Under the pieces are notes generated by a model, which had not been told where the DNA came from, did no database searches, and was given only the letters and a program-made list of their open reading frames with translations. From assembly GCF_014645655.1 (NCBI RefSeq), contig NZ_BMMD01000023.1, forward strand, positions 1 to 50,257: a DNA stretch of 50,257 nucleotides. The letters are read 5' to 3'. The translations under genes were made by a program, and so were the position numbers. This DNA comes from Agromyces bauzanensis. GTDB taxonomy: Bacteria > Actinomycetota > Actinomycetes > Actinomycetales > Microbacteriaceae. Position 1 is the stretch's first letter. Each line of letters opens with the position of its first letter. Below, piece after piece: positions 8,625-17,613 of this stretch.

Positions 8625-9686
8625 TCAACTGCCTCCCTGTACCGAAAAATCTCGAAAGTCGTATGGAAGGCTGACCCGCCGTCCACCGGGCCCCTCATGG
8701 AGCCAGCGGCTCATTTGGATGTCATCGCCGATGTCGGCGAAGTCGGCAACCGCAGTGACGGGGACGTCGGCGGTCGACAAGAGGTCGAGCCAGCGCGCCC
8801 GATCAGCGTCTGCGAAAACCTCAGCGAGCCTGCCATTGACGACGTCGGAGTGTGCACAGCGATCCGCGTAACTGGTCAATCTCTGGTCGTTGAGCAAGTC
8901 GACGCAACCGATCGCCGTGCACAGCCGTGACCAGAAGTGATCTTCGATGCACCCGACTGCGATCCAGGCGCCGTCACGACAACGGAACGTGTCATAGGCG
9001 CCCCGGGACATCATCTCCTTCTTGTCCGGTCGCCCTTGCTCTTCATATTCGACGAGACGAGGTTCACCGATCTTGAGGGCGCTTGCAGCAAGAGGCACCT
9101 CGAAGTAGCCGCCGATGCCCGTCTTGTCGCGCATCAGAAGGGCGGCGAGAATGGCTTGCGTGGCGAAAAGGCTTCCGGCGAGGTCAGCGAGAGGGACTCC
9201 AGCGCCGGGGTACGGCCGCCCGTCAGGCTGGCCGCTCAGTGACAGCACACCGCTCGCGGCAAGGTAGTTGATGTCGTGTCCGGGACGATCTCGGTACGGG
9301 CCGTCGCTGCCATATCCATTTATCGAGCAGTAGATCAAGCGTGGATATTCACGACCCATCTCCCGCGGCCCGAATCCGAGCCTGTCGGCGGTGCCGGGAC
9401 GAAACCCCTCCACCAGGACGTCGGCTGTGGCGATGATCGACCACAGCTCGTCGTGTCCCGCTGAAGACTTCAAGTCCAACTCAAGCACCACTTTGTCGCG
9501 GCTGACAAGATCATACGAGCCCGGCATCATGCGTCGCAGAGGGTCCCCCCCTGGCGGCTCGATATGGATGACCGCGGCGCCCAGCTCGGCCAACATGGTC
9601 GTCGCCCACGGACCGGGGATCAGGAGCGACAAGTCCACAACGGTGATCCCGTCAAGTGGCGCGATCGCCGACGTTCGTTCCCTCAA
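8625..9686 (-). CDS. CaiB/BaiF family protein, alpha-methylacyl-CoA racemase-like
   Basis: This 353-residue protein belongs to the class III CoA-transferase fold, but its motifs point to the racemase branch. GHDINYLA places a histidine (H137) and VPLADLAG an aspartate (D168) as in alpha-methylacyl-CoA racemase, where this His/Asp pair exchanges the alpha proton. It would let both 2-methyl epimers enter beta-oxidation. The TTG at 9686 was chosen because it gives a TTGA overlap with the IclR stop; an ATG at 9734 would overlap IclR by 52 bases. A CoA-transferase role cannot be excluded. Confidence 0.8.
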   Translation of the reverse strand: MRERTSAIAPLDGITVVDLSLLIPGPWATTMLAELGAAVIHIEPPGGDPLRRMMPGSYDLVSRDKVVLELDLKSSAGHDELWSIIATADVLVEGFRPGTADRLGFGPREMGREYPRLIYCSINGYGSDGPYRDRPGHDINYLAASGVLSLSGQPDGRPYPGAGVPLADLAGSLFATQAILAALLMRDKTGIGGYFEVPLAASALKIGEPRLVEYEEQGRPDKKEMMSRGAYDTFRCRDGAWIAVGCIEDHFWSRLCTAIGCVDLLNDQRLTSYADRCAHSDVVNGRLAEVFADADRARWLDLLSTADVPVTAVADFADIGDDIQMSRWLHEGPGGRRVSLPYDFRDFSVQGGS

Positions 9687-10600
9687 GATCGCACCGCCTC
9701 GGCACCGGCATCGCCTGCGCTGCTGGGGCGCCATGGTACAGCCACTATCGAGCCGATCGCTTCGCCCAGCTCGTCACAGGTCTGACGCAAACGATTGCCC
9801 CATGCGATTTCCTTCGCTTCGTCCAGGACGCTCGCGATTGCTACTGCGCCAATGACGAGCAGGACCTTTCCGTCCGCGCCGAACACTGGAGCGGCAACCG
9901 TGCTGACTCCGAGCGCAAAACCTTCTCTGTCGATCGCCCATCCGCACTCGCGCACGCGCGCAAGCTCGTGTCGGAATACCGCAGGGTCGGTCACGCTGCG
10001 CTCCGTGAATGCATGGAGTCCGCCGCGAAGCACTGCATCGACGGATCGGGGATCGTCGTATGCCATGAAACATCGACCGAACGAGCCGCCCTGAATCGGC
10101 ACCACGGTCCCGACGGGAATTGACACTCGCACCTGGTGAAGACGCTCGAGTTTGTCGACGATCGACACGTGCTCCTGATCCATTCGACGATAGATGACGA
10201 ACGTCGCATCAATGTCCGCGGCCAGGTGGGTGAGGTGTCGCTTCACGATACGCAGGTAGCTGAGTTGATCGATCGCGGAAGCGCCCAACTCGACCAGACT
10301 GATACCGAGCCGGTAGACACGGCGTTCGCTGTCGAACTCGACGAGATCCAATCTGCTCATCGTGCGCAACAGAGAGAAGCAGGTGGACTTCGACAGCCCG
10401 GTTTCTTCGAGGATGTCCCGGAAACTCAGCGGCCCCATTCGCTGGAGTGCCCGCATGATGAGCACCGCTCGGTCAATCGCTGGAACTCCGTAGGCCGATC
10501 GGTCGACCGCTGCCTGCGCTTCGCCCGCCGTGTCTGCAGCGCGCAACTCCGGGGCAGCTGCGGACCGCAACTCATCCGTGCTCAGCGGCGGCATGGTCAT
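9683..10600 (-). CDS. IclR-family transcriptional regulator
   Basis: This 305-residue regulator has a winged HTH (about residues 38-100, with LSFRDILEETGLSKSTCFSLLRTM) and a C-terminal effector domain ending with a helix after the IGAVAIAS strand. IclR proteins often sense aromatic or small organic acids and act as local repressors or activators. It is embedded in the middle of the operon with 4-base overlaps on both sides (ATGA and TTGA), so it is made from the same message as the enzymes it probably controls. The palindrome at 20551-20570 before the first gene is its most likely binding site, by inference. Confidence 0.88.
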   Translation of the reverse strand: MTMPPLSTDELRSAAAPELRAADTAGEAQAAVDRSAYGVPAIDRAVLIMRALQRMGPLSFRDILEETGLSKSTCFSLLRTMSRLDLVEFDSERRVYRLGISLVELGASAIDQLSYLRIVKRHLTHLAADIDATFVIYRRMDQEHVSIVDKLERLHQVRVSIPVGTVVPIQGGSFGRCFMAYDDPRSVDAVLRGGLHAFTERSVTDPAVFRHELARVRECGWAIDREGFALGVSTVAAPVFGADGKVLLVIGAVAIASVLDEAKEIAWGNRLRQTCDELGEAIGSIVAVPWRPSSAGDAGAEAVRS

Positions 10601-11403
10601 GACTTGTTCCCGAAATTCGGTGCCCGACGCTCACGGAAGGCGGACACCCCCTCGTCGACCTCGCCGGTGAGGAATGCCGCGGATTGCGCATAGGACTCAA
10701 GGTGGAAGACGGAGTCCAGGCTGGCCTGATCCGTGGTATTGATGATCTCTTTGATCATCTGGTAAGCGGCAGTGGGCCCGTCGGCCAAACGCCTGGCGAA
10801 CCCTACGCCGTGCTCGAGCGCAGCCCCTTCATCGACTACGTGGTTGACAAGCCCGAGCGTCAGCGCATCCGAGGCGGAAATCGGCTCCGCAAAGAAGGCC
10901 ATCTCCTTCGCACGGTGCGGGCCGACAACTCTCGTCCACAAGTGCAGCGCCCCAAGGTCGGGGATCAAGCCGGCCCGCGTGAAGCTGGGGTGGAATACCG
11001 CATCCTGCGCTGCGACGACCAGGTCGCACGCGAGGGCCACACTGATACCGGCACCTGCGCACGCCCCGTTGACCGCGGCCACGACTGGAACGGGGATGCT
11101 TCTGATCGCATTGATCGCCTCGTGAAAGGAGCGCATGTATAGCCGTGCACCGTTGACTCCTGCTTGCGACAGTAGTGGGTGAAGCTCGATGAGGTCGCCG
11201 CCGGACGAGAATGCCCTCCCGCGACCGGATAGCACCACGCTGCGCACCTCCGGATCCTGACCGAGCTGTCGAAACGCACCCACGAGTTCTGCGAGAACGG
11301 CACTCGACAAGGCGTTCAACTTCGACGGTCGATTGAAATGCACGGTCGCAACTCCGTTGCCGAGTTGTTCGACGACGATCCCGGGTTCCTCAACGTCGGT
11401 CAC
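10597..11403 (-). CDS. Enoyl-CoA hydratase/isomerase (PaaG/AtuE-like)
   Basis: This 268-residue crotonase-family protein has AFSSGGDLIEL and GACAGAGIS for the oxyanion hole. The segment FTRAGLIPDLGALHLW carries an aspartate and lacks the usual first glutamate, a pattern shared with isomerases such as PaaG. In the Atu pathway the equivalent position in the gene set (AtuE) hydrates the glutaconyl-CoA made by the carboxylase, and this copy is closest to the carboxylase and AtuA genes. The GTG start overlaps the upstream stop as GTGA. Hydratase versus isomerase cannot be decided from sequence. Confidence 0.82.
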   Translation of the reverse strand: MTDVEEPGIVVEQLGNGVATVHFNRPSKLNALSSAVLAELVGAFRQLGQDPEVRSVVLSGRGRAFSSGGDLIELHPLLSQAGVNGARLYMRSFHEAINAIRSIPVPVVAAVNGACAGAGISVALACDLVVAAQDAVFHPSFTRAGLIPDLGALHLWTRVVGPHRAKEMAFFAEPISASDALTLGLVNHVVDEGAALEHGVGFARRLADGPTAAYQMIKEIINTTDQASLDSVFHLESYAQSAAFLTGEVDEGVSAFRERRAPNFGNKS

Positions 11404-11738
11404 AGTGTTTCGCTTCCGTTGAGCAGCGATGCCGGCACGGGAAACCGACTCATGAGAGCGGCGACCGACTTGCCTGTCTCGTCGAAGCGGAGGGTGCGAG
11501 TCGCCCCTCCACCCAGCGCTTTCTGCATCACGACCTGAAATGAGTTCATCCGGGGCAATTCGTAGACTGCGATCGGACCCAGAACGAATCCAGCGAAGAA
11601 GTCGCGAAGCCGTTCCGGCGTCAACCAGATTCGCAGCGCTGCATATTCGGCATCACCGAATGCCATGACACCGACATTGCTCACATCACCTTTATCACCC
11701 GAACGGGTGTACGCGAGGTCGCTAAGCGATAGCCACAC
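11400..11738 (-). CDS. AtuA-like C-terminal ferredoxin-fold domain protein
   Basis: This 112-residue protein corresponds to the C-terminal domain of Pseudomonas-type AtuA, here as a separate gene. LSDLAYTRSGDKGDVSNVGV near the N-terminus is the family signature, and LRDFFAGFVLG follows. The GTG at 11738 was chosen because AGGAGGTGG lies about 8 bases upstream; it overlaps the atuA-like gene by 17 bases, so the two subunits are probably made in step and work together. The biochemical role of AtuA is unknown. Confidence 0.8.
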   Translation of the reverse strand: MWLSLSDLAYTRSGDKGDVSNVGVMAFGDAEYAALRIWLTPERLRDFFAGFVLGPIAVYELPRMNSFQVVMQKALGGGATRTLRFDETGKSVAALMSRFPVPASLLNGSETL

Positions 11739-13104
11739 TCGAAGCCACCTCCTCGATGACGACGCTCGTAGGGATGAGCTCGCGCGGTACAAGAGTCGGC
11801 CACAGGGCAATCACCTCTCGTGGCCGTAGCGGCGCACCGAATGCCGTGCCGACCGGACCGATCGTCGTCACATGCGTCACCTCGCGGTTCAGCTGCATGG
11901 CCTCTTCACGAGAATCCACATGAGCAGTGACCCGAAGCTCGATCTCTTGCGGGTCCCGCCTTGGCCGGCGCGCCAACGGTCCAGCCAAAGCATCAATTCC
12001 TACTCGATCAAAGCGCAAGTCGCGGGGCGTCAGCCCGACGATGTCCAATCGTTTGCGAATGATCTCCTCGCAACGATCGGCCTTGGCGAGCGTGTCAGGG
12101 AACGGGATGAGAACGCGGGCCTCAGCGATCCAGCCATCGGTATATCCGATCTGCACCTTCAACATCTCAGGACGCTCTCTGCCGCTCATGTCGCTGAGCG
12201 AGACCACATTCGATCCCGCGTCATTCACGCGGAGCGTCGTCAAGTCGGCGATTCCGTCGGGCATCCGGTAGTCGGAGGGGTTGTGAGTCTCATAGAGCAA
12301 GTGCTCTTTGATGGTCCACTGGTTGATCAACCCGCCGGTGCCCGGAAGCTTGGAGATCTGAGCCGTACCGTCGGCCGCGAATTCGGCGATCGGGAACCCC
12401 ATGTTCCATGGTTCTGGCACGTTCTTCCACTGGGAGCTCATCCCGCCGCAGCAGATTCCCGCGCATTCAATGACATGAGCAACCGTGATGGCCGCGCCGA
12501 TCAAATCCCAATCGGCATTGCCGAAGTCCCAGCCGAACTCGTGCATCAGCGGTCCGACGTACACTGCGCTGTCGGCCAGGCGCCCGCCGATGACGACCTC
12601 GGCACCGAGGTCCAGGGCCTCGATGATCGACTCCGAACCGATATAGGCGTGAGCTGCGACGATCCGGTCGGCGATCTCATCGATCGAGCGGGACGGGTCC
12701 TCCATGTTCTGCAAGCTCACGCCGGCGGCGCGTAACTCATCGATCCTGTCGGTCAGGTCGTCACCTGTAATCGCTGCGACTCGAACCCCAGACAACCCTG
12801 CCCGGCTCGCATCGGCCATCACGGCGTCCGCCGCAGCGACACAGTTCGTACCGCCGCCGTTGAGCACCATTTTGGTGCCCTGAGCGTGCGTGATGGGAAG
12901 CAAGGTCCGCATCCACGGCACGATGTCGGGGATGTAACCCTTCGTGTTGTCTTTCATCTTCGCGCGCTGCAACAGCGACATCGTCAGCTCTGCAAGGAAG
13001 TCGAACCCGAGGTAGTCGAGTTGACCCCGTTTGGCCAACTCTACGGCGGGCTCGAGCATGTCGCCCCAGTAGCCTGACCCTGCGCCCAATCGGACTCGCT
13101 TCAT
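11722..13104 (-). CDS. Acyclic terpene utilisation AtuA-family protein (DUF1446)
   Basis: This 460-residue protein belongs to the AtuA/DUF1446 family, required for growth of Pseudomonas on citronellol and geraniol but of unknown enzymology. Family features include the N-terminal RLGAGSGYWGDM, LNGGGTNC, IGGRLADSAVYVGP and the C-terminal TIGPVGTAFGAPLRPREVIALWP. The ATG forms an ATGA overlap with the SDR stop. It lies next to the biotin-dependent carboxylase as in atu clusters. It ends at about residue 460 because the C-terminal domain is encoded separately just downstream. Confidence 0.88.
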   Translation of the reverse strand: MKRVRLGAGSGYWGDMLEPAVELAKRGQLDYLGFDFLAELTMSLLQRAKMKDNTKGYIPDIVPWMRTLLPITHAQGTKMVLNGGGTNCVAAADAVMADASRAGLSGVRVAAITGDDLTDRIDELRAAGVSLQNMEDPSRSIDEIADRIVAAHAYIGSESIIEALDLGAEVVIGGRLADSAVYVGPLMHEFGWDFGNADWDLIGAAITVAHVIECAGICCGGMSSQWKNVPEPWNMGFPIAEFAADGTAQISKLPGTGGLINQWTIKEHLLYETHNPSDYRMPDGIADLTTLRVNDAGSNVVSLSDMSGRERPEMLKVQIGYTDGWIAEARVLIPFPDTLAKADRCEEIIRKRLDIVGLTPRDLRFDRVGIDALAGPLARRPRRDPQEIELRVTAHVDSREEAMQLNREVTHVTTIGPVGTAFGAPLRPREVIALWPTLVPRELIPTSVVIEEVASSVAIA

Positions 13105-13940
13105 GAGATCGCCCTTCCCTTTTCGTACTGCCGCACCGCGGCATTGATGTCGTCCAACTCGCCCAGGTTGGCCGTTACTCCGCCATCGACGATGATCGTC
13201 TGACCCGTGATGTATCGTGCCGTCGGCGAAACAAGGAATTTGACCGCGGCGGCCATGTCTTCGACCGTGCCGAAGTCCTTGATTCCCGCCTGGCTGATGA
13301 ATCTCTCTTTGAGGAACTCGAACTGCGACCCCCCATAGATTCGGGACGAGTCGGTCTCGAAGCCTCCCGGACTCACCCCGTTGGTCGTGATGCCGCGCGG
13401 GCCCAGTTCGATGGCGAAGGCCCGGATGAGGCTTTCGAGGGCGGCCTTGGCCGCGCCCAGAAGCCCGTGTCCGGGCATGTAGTGGCCGGCGTCGATTCCG
13501 CTGATGCCGACGATTCGGCCGGGGCGGCCTTCCATGAGCGGCACCGCCTGCTGAACACAGTGGATGAAGCCATTGACTGTCAGGCGCAGGGTACGCGATA
13601 TGTTGTTGTCCGAAAGCTCCAGTAGTGGCTTGAACGCGGTAGCTGCTGCATTGTTCACCAGTACGTCGAGGTGTCCGAATGTGGAGCCGACCTCCTCGAA
13701 CATCGCCCGGATCTCGTCGGGAGACTCCAGATCGGCCTTGATCGCAACGACGCGTCGATCACCCACCTTGAGTTCATCGGCTGTCTGCAAGGCAAGCTCA
13801 TCGTTGCGCCGATAATTCACGACGATGTCATAGCCATCGGCTGCGAGAGTACGGGCAATCGCCTTGCCCAGACCACGGGAGGATCCAGTAACCAGCGCCA
13901 CCTTCCTCGTGTCGGTCTGGGCGTCGTCATTGTGCTGCAT
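13101..13940 (-). CDS. SDR-family protein with altered catalytic tyrosine
   Basis: This 279-residue short-chain dehydrogenase has TGSSRGLGKA for the cofactor, NNAA, and VGISG with S147. The active-site region reads AGHYMPGHGLLGAAKAALES: lysine K165 is present, but the Y-x6-K position is H158 and the Y-x3-K position is leucine. Only Y154, ten residues before the lysine, remains. The ATG at 13940 was preferred over an upstream TTG because GGAGG lies 5 bases before it. Atu clusters carry two SDRs (AtuB and AtuG), matching the two here. It may have lost classic dehydrogenase chemistry or use an unusual residue. Confidence 0.82.
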   Translation of the reverse strand: MQHNDDAQTDTRKVALVTGSSRGLGKAIARTLAADGYDIVVNYRRNDELALQTADELKVGDRRVVAIKADLESPDEIRAMFEEVGSTFGHLDVLVNNAAATAFKPLLELSDNNISRTLRLTVNGFIHCVQQAVPLMEGRPGRIVGISGIDAGHYMPGHGLLGAAKAALESLIRAFAIELGPRGITTNGVSPGGFETDSSRIYGGSQFEFLKERFISQAGIKDFGTVEDMAAAVKFLVSPTARYITGQTIIVDGGVTANLGELDDINAAVRQYEKGRAIS

Positions 13941-13985
13941 TGAAACCTCCACGTTGGTGATAGCAAAGTCCAATTCCGTCCGGCA

Positions 13986-16007
13986 TCAGCTGATCTGCTC
14001 CTCGTGCATCTGAATGAGCACGGCCCCGGCCTCGACCTGATGTCCGTCGGAAACCAGAACCTCGGCCACGACGCCACTCACGGGGCTCGAGACCGTGTGC
14101 TCCATTTTCATCGCTTCGAGAATGAGCAGCGGGTCGCCGAGCATGACAGTTGAGCCGACCTCGACGAGGACTCGTTGCACTGAGCCAGGCATCGGCGCAA
14201 CAAGCGAGCCGCGCGAGGCTCGGGCGTCCGGTGCAGGAAAGCGCTCCACTTCATCGAACGCCGTCGAGCCGAATCGGTCATGTACAAAGATGCGATTCCC
14301 ACTGCGCACGAACTCATAGAGCACCCGCAGCCCGTCTGACTCAAGATCAGCGGTGCCTGCGGTCAATGCGAGGATTCGCAGCTCCCCCAAGCCGTCGATC
14401 TCATGGCTGCCATCGATCGAAACCTTCGCCGTGGGTGGGTTCACAGCATAGTCAACTCGGGTCTCCCGCTCGCCGATGGCGTACACACGAGTTTGACTAC
14501 TCGCGTGTGGGCCCCTGCTGGATGGGTTGTTTCGCCAACCCGAGGGAATCGTCTGCTGGACTATCGCACTGTCCCGAGCCTGCACTTGCGCGATGAGCGC
14601 CGCAGCCAGCGCCCGGCGAGCCAAAATGCCATCAGCAACGAACGACGAGTTCGACACGAGTTCCCGATGGTCATCCAGGAAGCTGGTGGTGGTGTCGCCG
14701 GCGAGGAAATCCTCGTCCTCGAGTAAGGAGGCGAGTAGGCCAATATTCGTGGTCACACCGTCGAGTTGCGTCTCGCGCAACGCAACCGCCAGTAGCGCCG
14801 CAGCCTCGTCACGAACAGGCGCATGCGAAATGAACTTCGCGAGCATCGGGTCATAATGCGTACTGATGGCGAAGCCGGCTTCTATTGCAGAATCCACACG
14901 CAGCCCTTGGCGCTCGGGCACCTTGAAATGCTCCACCGTGCCGGAGGTGGGAAGGAAGCCGTTTATGGGGTCTTCTGCGTAGACCCTGACCTCGATCGCG
15001 TGGCCTGTCATGCTCGGGTTCAAGGCTTCCGGAGGGAGTACTTCGCCTTGCGCGACGCGAAGCTGCAGCCCGACCAGATCAAGACCAGTGACGGCCTCGG
15101 TGACCGCATGCTCAACCTGGAGGCGAGTATTCATCTCGAGGAAGTAGAAGGAACCATCGTCGGCGAGAACGAACTCGACTGTTCCCGCGCCGCGATATTC
15201 CGCAGCTCGAGCGGCGGTCACCGCAGCGTTGCCCAAGCGCTCTCTCAACACATCATCGACCGCCGTGGACGGAGATTCCTCGACGATCTTCTGATGGCGC
15301 CGCTGGATCGAACACTCCCGCTCGAAGAGAGAGACCACGTTTCCGTGCTCATCCGCGAAGACCTGCACCTCGATGTGGCGGGGATTGACAAGGTACCGCT
15401 CCAGAAACACTGTTTCGTCGCCGAAGGCCGACAGCGCCTCGCGCTCGGCGGAACCGACCGCGTCCGCCAGCTCCGACAGTTCACGGACAATGCGCATTCC
15501 GCGACCGCCGCCCCCTGCCGATGCCTTCACCAAAAGGGGGAATCCGATCTCGGCCGCCCTGTCTGCGACTTCTTCTGCTGTCAAGGCCGTGAGATCGACT
15601 CCCCGGAGTACGGGAACGCCCACTTCGCTCATGAGCGCTTTCGATCGAAGCTTGTCCCCCATCAACTCGATCGTCGCCGACGTCGGTCCCACGAACACCA
15701 GACCGGCGTCTTCAACCTGGCGTGCAAAGTCGGCATTCTCGGACAGGAATCCGTAGCCGGGGTGAACTGCATCGGCACCGGCTCTGCGCGCCGCGGCGAC
15801 GAGCAGATCACCGCGTAGATAGGTGTCTGTTGGGGATGTTCCTGGCAACCGGACTGCCGAGTCCGCCTCCCTTGCATGGGGCGAGTCGACATCGGCATCG
15901 GAGTACACGGCCACCGTGCGAATACCCATGTCGCGGCAAGATCGAACTATTCGTCGGGCAATCTCTCCTCGGTTGGCGACGAGGACGGAGGTCATCTTCA
16001 CGTTCAC
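13986..16007 (-). CDS. Acyl-CoA carboxylase alpha subunit (biotin carboxylase plus biotin carrier)
   Basis: This 673-residue subunit carries the ATP-grasp biotin carboxylase domain (residues 5-450: LVANRGEIARRI, KASAGGGGRGM, EMNTRLQVEH) and a C-terminal biotinyl domain with the biotinylated lysine in EAMKMEH. Length and layout match methylcrotonyl-, geranyl- or propionyl-CoA carboxylase alpha chains. It starts 7 bases after the beta-subunit stop at a GTG. With the beta subunit and AtuA it would carboxylate a 3-methyl-2-enoyl-CoA at the gamma carbon; the acyl specificity is inferred from neighbours. Confidence 0.93.
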   Translation of the reverse strand: MNVKMTSVLVANRGEIARRIVRSCRDMGIRTVAVYSDADVDSPHAREADSAVRLPGTSPTDTYLRGDLLVAAARRAGADAVHPGYGFLSENADFARQVEDAGLVFVGPTSATIELMGDKLRSKALMSEVGVPVLRGVDLTALTAEEVADRAAEIGFPLLVKASAGGGGRGMRIVRELSELADAVGSAEREALSAFGDETVFLERYLVNPRHIEVQVFADEHGNVVSLFERECSIQRRHQKIVEESPSTAVDDVLRERLGNAAVTAARAAEYRGAGTVEFVLADDGSFYFLEMNTRLQVEHAVTEAVTGLDLVGLQLRVAQGEVLPPEALNPSMTGHAIEVRVYAEDPINGFLPTSGTVEHFKVPERQGLRVDSAIEAGFAISTHYDPMLAKFISHAPVRDEAAALLAVALRETQLDGVTTNIGLLASLLEDEDFLAGDTTTSFLDDHRELVSNSSFVADGILARRALAAALIAQVQARDSAIVQQTIPSGWRNNPSSRGPHASSQTRVYAIGERETRVDYAVNPPTAKVSIDGSHEIDGLGELRILALTAGTADLESDGLRVLYEFVRSGNRIFVHDRFGSTAFDEVERFPAPDARASRGSLVAPMPGSVQRVLVEVGSTVMLGDPLLILEAMKMEHTVSSPVSGVVAEVLVSDGHQVEAGAVLIQMHEEQIS

Positions 16008-16014
16008 GCGTCGC

Positions 16015-17613
16015 CTACATCCTGAACACGCCGAAACCGCGCGTGCCCGATACTTCGTTGGAATGAACAGCCGAGAGTGCGATTCCTAGCACCGTTCTCG
16101 TGTCACGCGGGTCGATTACGCCGTCGTCGTAGATCTTGCCGCTCATGAAGAAGCTGTCTGACTCGCGTTCGATCTGCTCCTCTGTCTCGGCCCGTTGATT
16201 TGCGTCTGCCTCCTCGTCGAACGGCCGGCCGGCCGATGCTGCCGAGTCTCGCGCAACTATCGACATCACCCCCGCGAGCTGTTGCGGGCCCATGACGGAA
16301 GTTTTCGCCCCAGGCCATGCGAAGACGAAACGCGGCTCGAACGCACGGCCGGACATGCCGTAATTTCCGGCACCGTATGAGGCTCCCATGAGCAACGTGA
16401 TGTGTGGCACGTGACTGTTGGAGACAGCGTTGATCATCTTTGCGCCATCCTTGATCATGCCGGCTTGCTCGTACATCTTGCCCACGATGAAACCCGTCGT
16501 GTTCTGAAGGAACAGCAACGGCACGTCAACTTGATTGGCGAGCAGGATGAACTCCGCGGCCTTCTTGGCTTCCTCCGGGAAAATGACGCCGTTTGAGTTG
16601 GCAAGGATGCCGACCGGAAATCCGTGAACTCTGCCCCACCCGGTCACGAGACTCACGCCGTACGTCGGCTTGTACTCGTCGAAGTCCGAGCCATCAAGCA
16701 CACAGGCAAGAACGTCCCGTGGCGAAAAGGGTATTCGCAGATCCGCGGAGACGATGCCCAACAGCTCCTCGGGGTCGACCTGCGGGAGCACAACTGGAAA
16801 CGTCGGCCCATACCCGAGCTTGCGCCAGTTCAGGTCTTTCATCACCTGGCGGCCCAAACGGAGCGCGTCCAACTCGTCGGCGGCGAGGTAGTCGGAAAGA
16901 CCCGACACTCGAGAGTGCATCTCTGCGCCCCCCAGCTCCTCATCCGTAGATATCTCTCCCGTGGCCATCCGCACCAGCGGCGGGCCACCGAGAAACACCT
17001 TGGCCTTGTCCTTCACCATGATCGTGTAGTCGCACATCCCGGGAACGTATGCTCCTCCCGCTGTCGAGTTACCGAAGACGATCGCCATGGTCGGCACTCC
17101 GGATGCCGAGAGCCGAGTGAGGTCGCGGAACAACGCTCCACCCGGCACGAAGGCTTCGGCCTGAGTGGGCAGGTCCGCCCCCCCGGACTCCACGAGATTG
17201 ATCACGGGCAGGCGATTGTGCCTGGCGATCTCCAGTGCACGCGTGATCTTCTTCCAGGTGTACGGGTTCGATGCCCCGCCTCGCACAGTCGGATCATTCG
17301 CGATCACAATGCATTCCACTCCCGAAACCACGGCAATACCGGTTACGACGCTCGCGCCTACCGTGAATGCAGTTCCCCAGCCAGCAAGAGTAGAAAGCTC
17401 AAGAAACGCGGAATCACGATCAATGAGCAACTCGACACGCTCACGTGCCAAGAGTTTGTGGCGGTCGCGGTGCCGCTGTATGTAGCGATCACCGCCACCA
17501 GCCCTTGCTACCGCCTGTTGCTCCTCCAATTGCGCGATCCGAGACAAATGAGCATTCTTGTTGGTGCGAAAAAGCCCCGAATGCTGATCTACGGAAACGG
17601 AGAACACCGTCAT
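16015..17613 (-). CDS. Acyl-CoA carboxylase beta subunit (carboxyltransferase, MCC/GCC type)
   Basis: This 532-residue carboxyltransferase has the FLQNTTGFIVGKMYEQAG segment and IKDGAKMINAVSNS, both close to methylcrotonyl-CoA and geranyl-CoA carboxylase (AtuC) beta subunits rather than to propionyl-CoA carboxylase. GNSTAGGAYVPGM and MGASYGAGNYGM form the oxyanion holes for CO2 and acyl-CoA. The ATG directly abuts the upstream stop (TGAATG). It is the counterpart of AtuC in an operon that also carries AtuA, so a terpenoid or other 3-methyl-enoyl-CoA is the likely substrate. Confidence 0.93.
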   Translation of the reverse strand: MTVFSVSVDQHSGLFRTNKNAHLSRIAQLEEQQAVARAGGGDRYIQRHRDRHKLLARERVELLIDRDSAFLELSTLAGWGTAFTVGASVVTGIAVVSGVECIVIANDPTVRGGASNPYTWKKITRALEIARHNRLPVINLVESGGADLPTQAEAFVPGGALFRDLTRLSASGVPTMAIVFGNSTAGGAYVPGMCDYTIMVKDKAKVFLGGPPLVRMATGEISTDEELGGAEMHSRVSGLSDYLAADELDALRLGRQVMKDLNWRKLGYGPTFPVVLPQVDPEELLGIVSADLRIPFSPRDVLACVLDGSDFDEYKPTYGVSLVTGWGRVHGFPVGILANSNGVIFPEEAKKAAEFILLANQVDVPLLFLQNTTGFIVGKMYEQAGMIKDGAKMINAVSNSHVPHITLLMGASYGAGNYGMSGRAFEPRFVFAWPGAKTSVMGPQQLAGVMSIVARDSAASAGRPFDEEADANQRAETEEQIERESDSFFMSGKIYDDGVIDPRDTRTVLGIALSAVHSNEVSGTRGFGVFRM

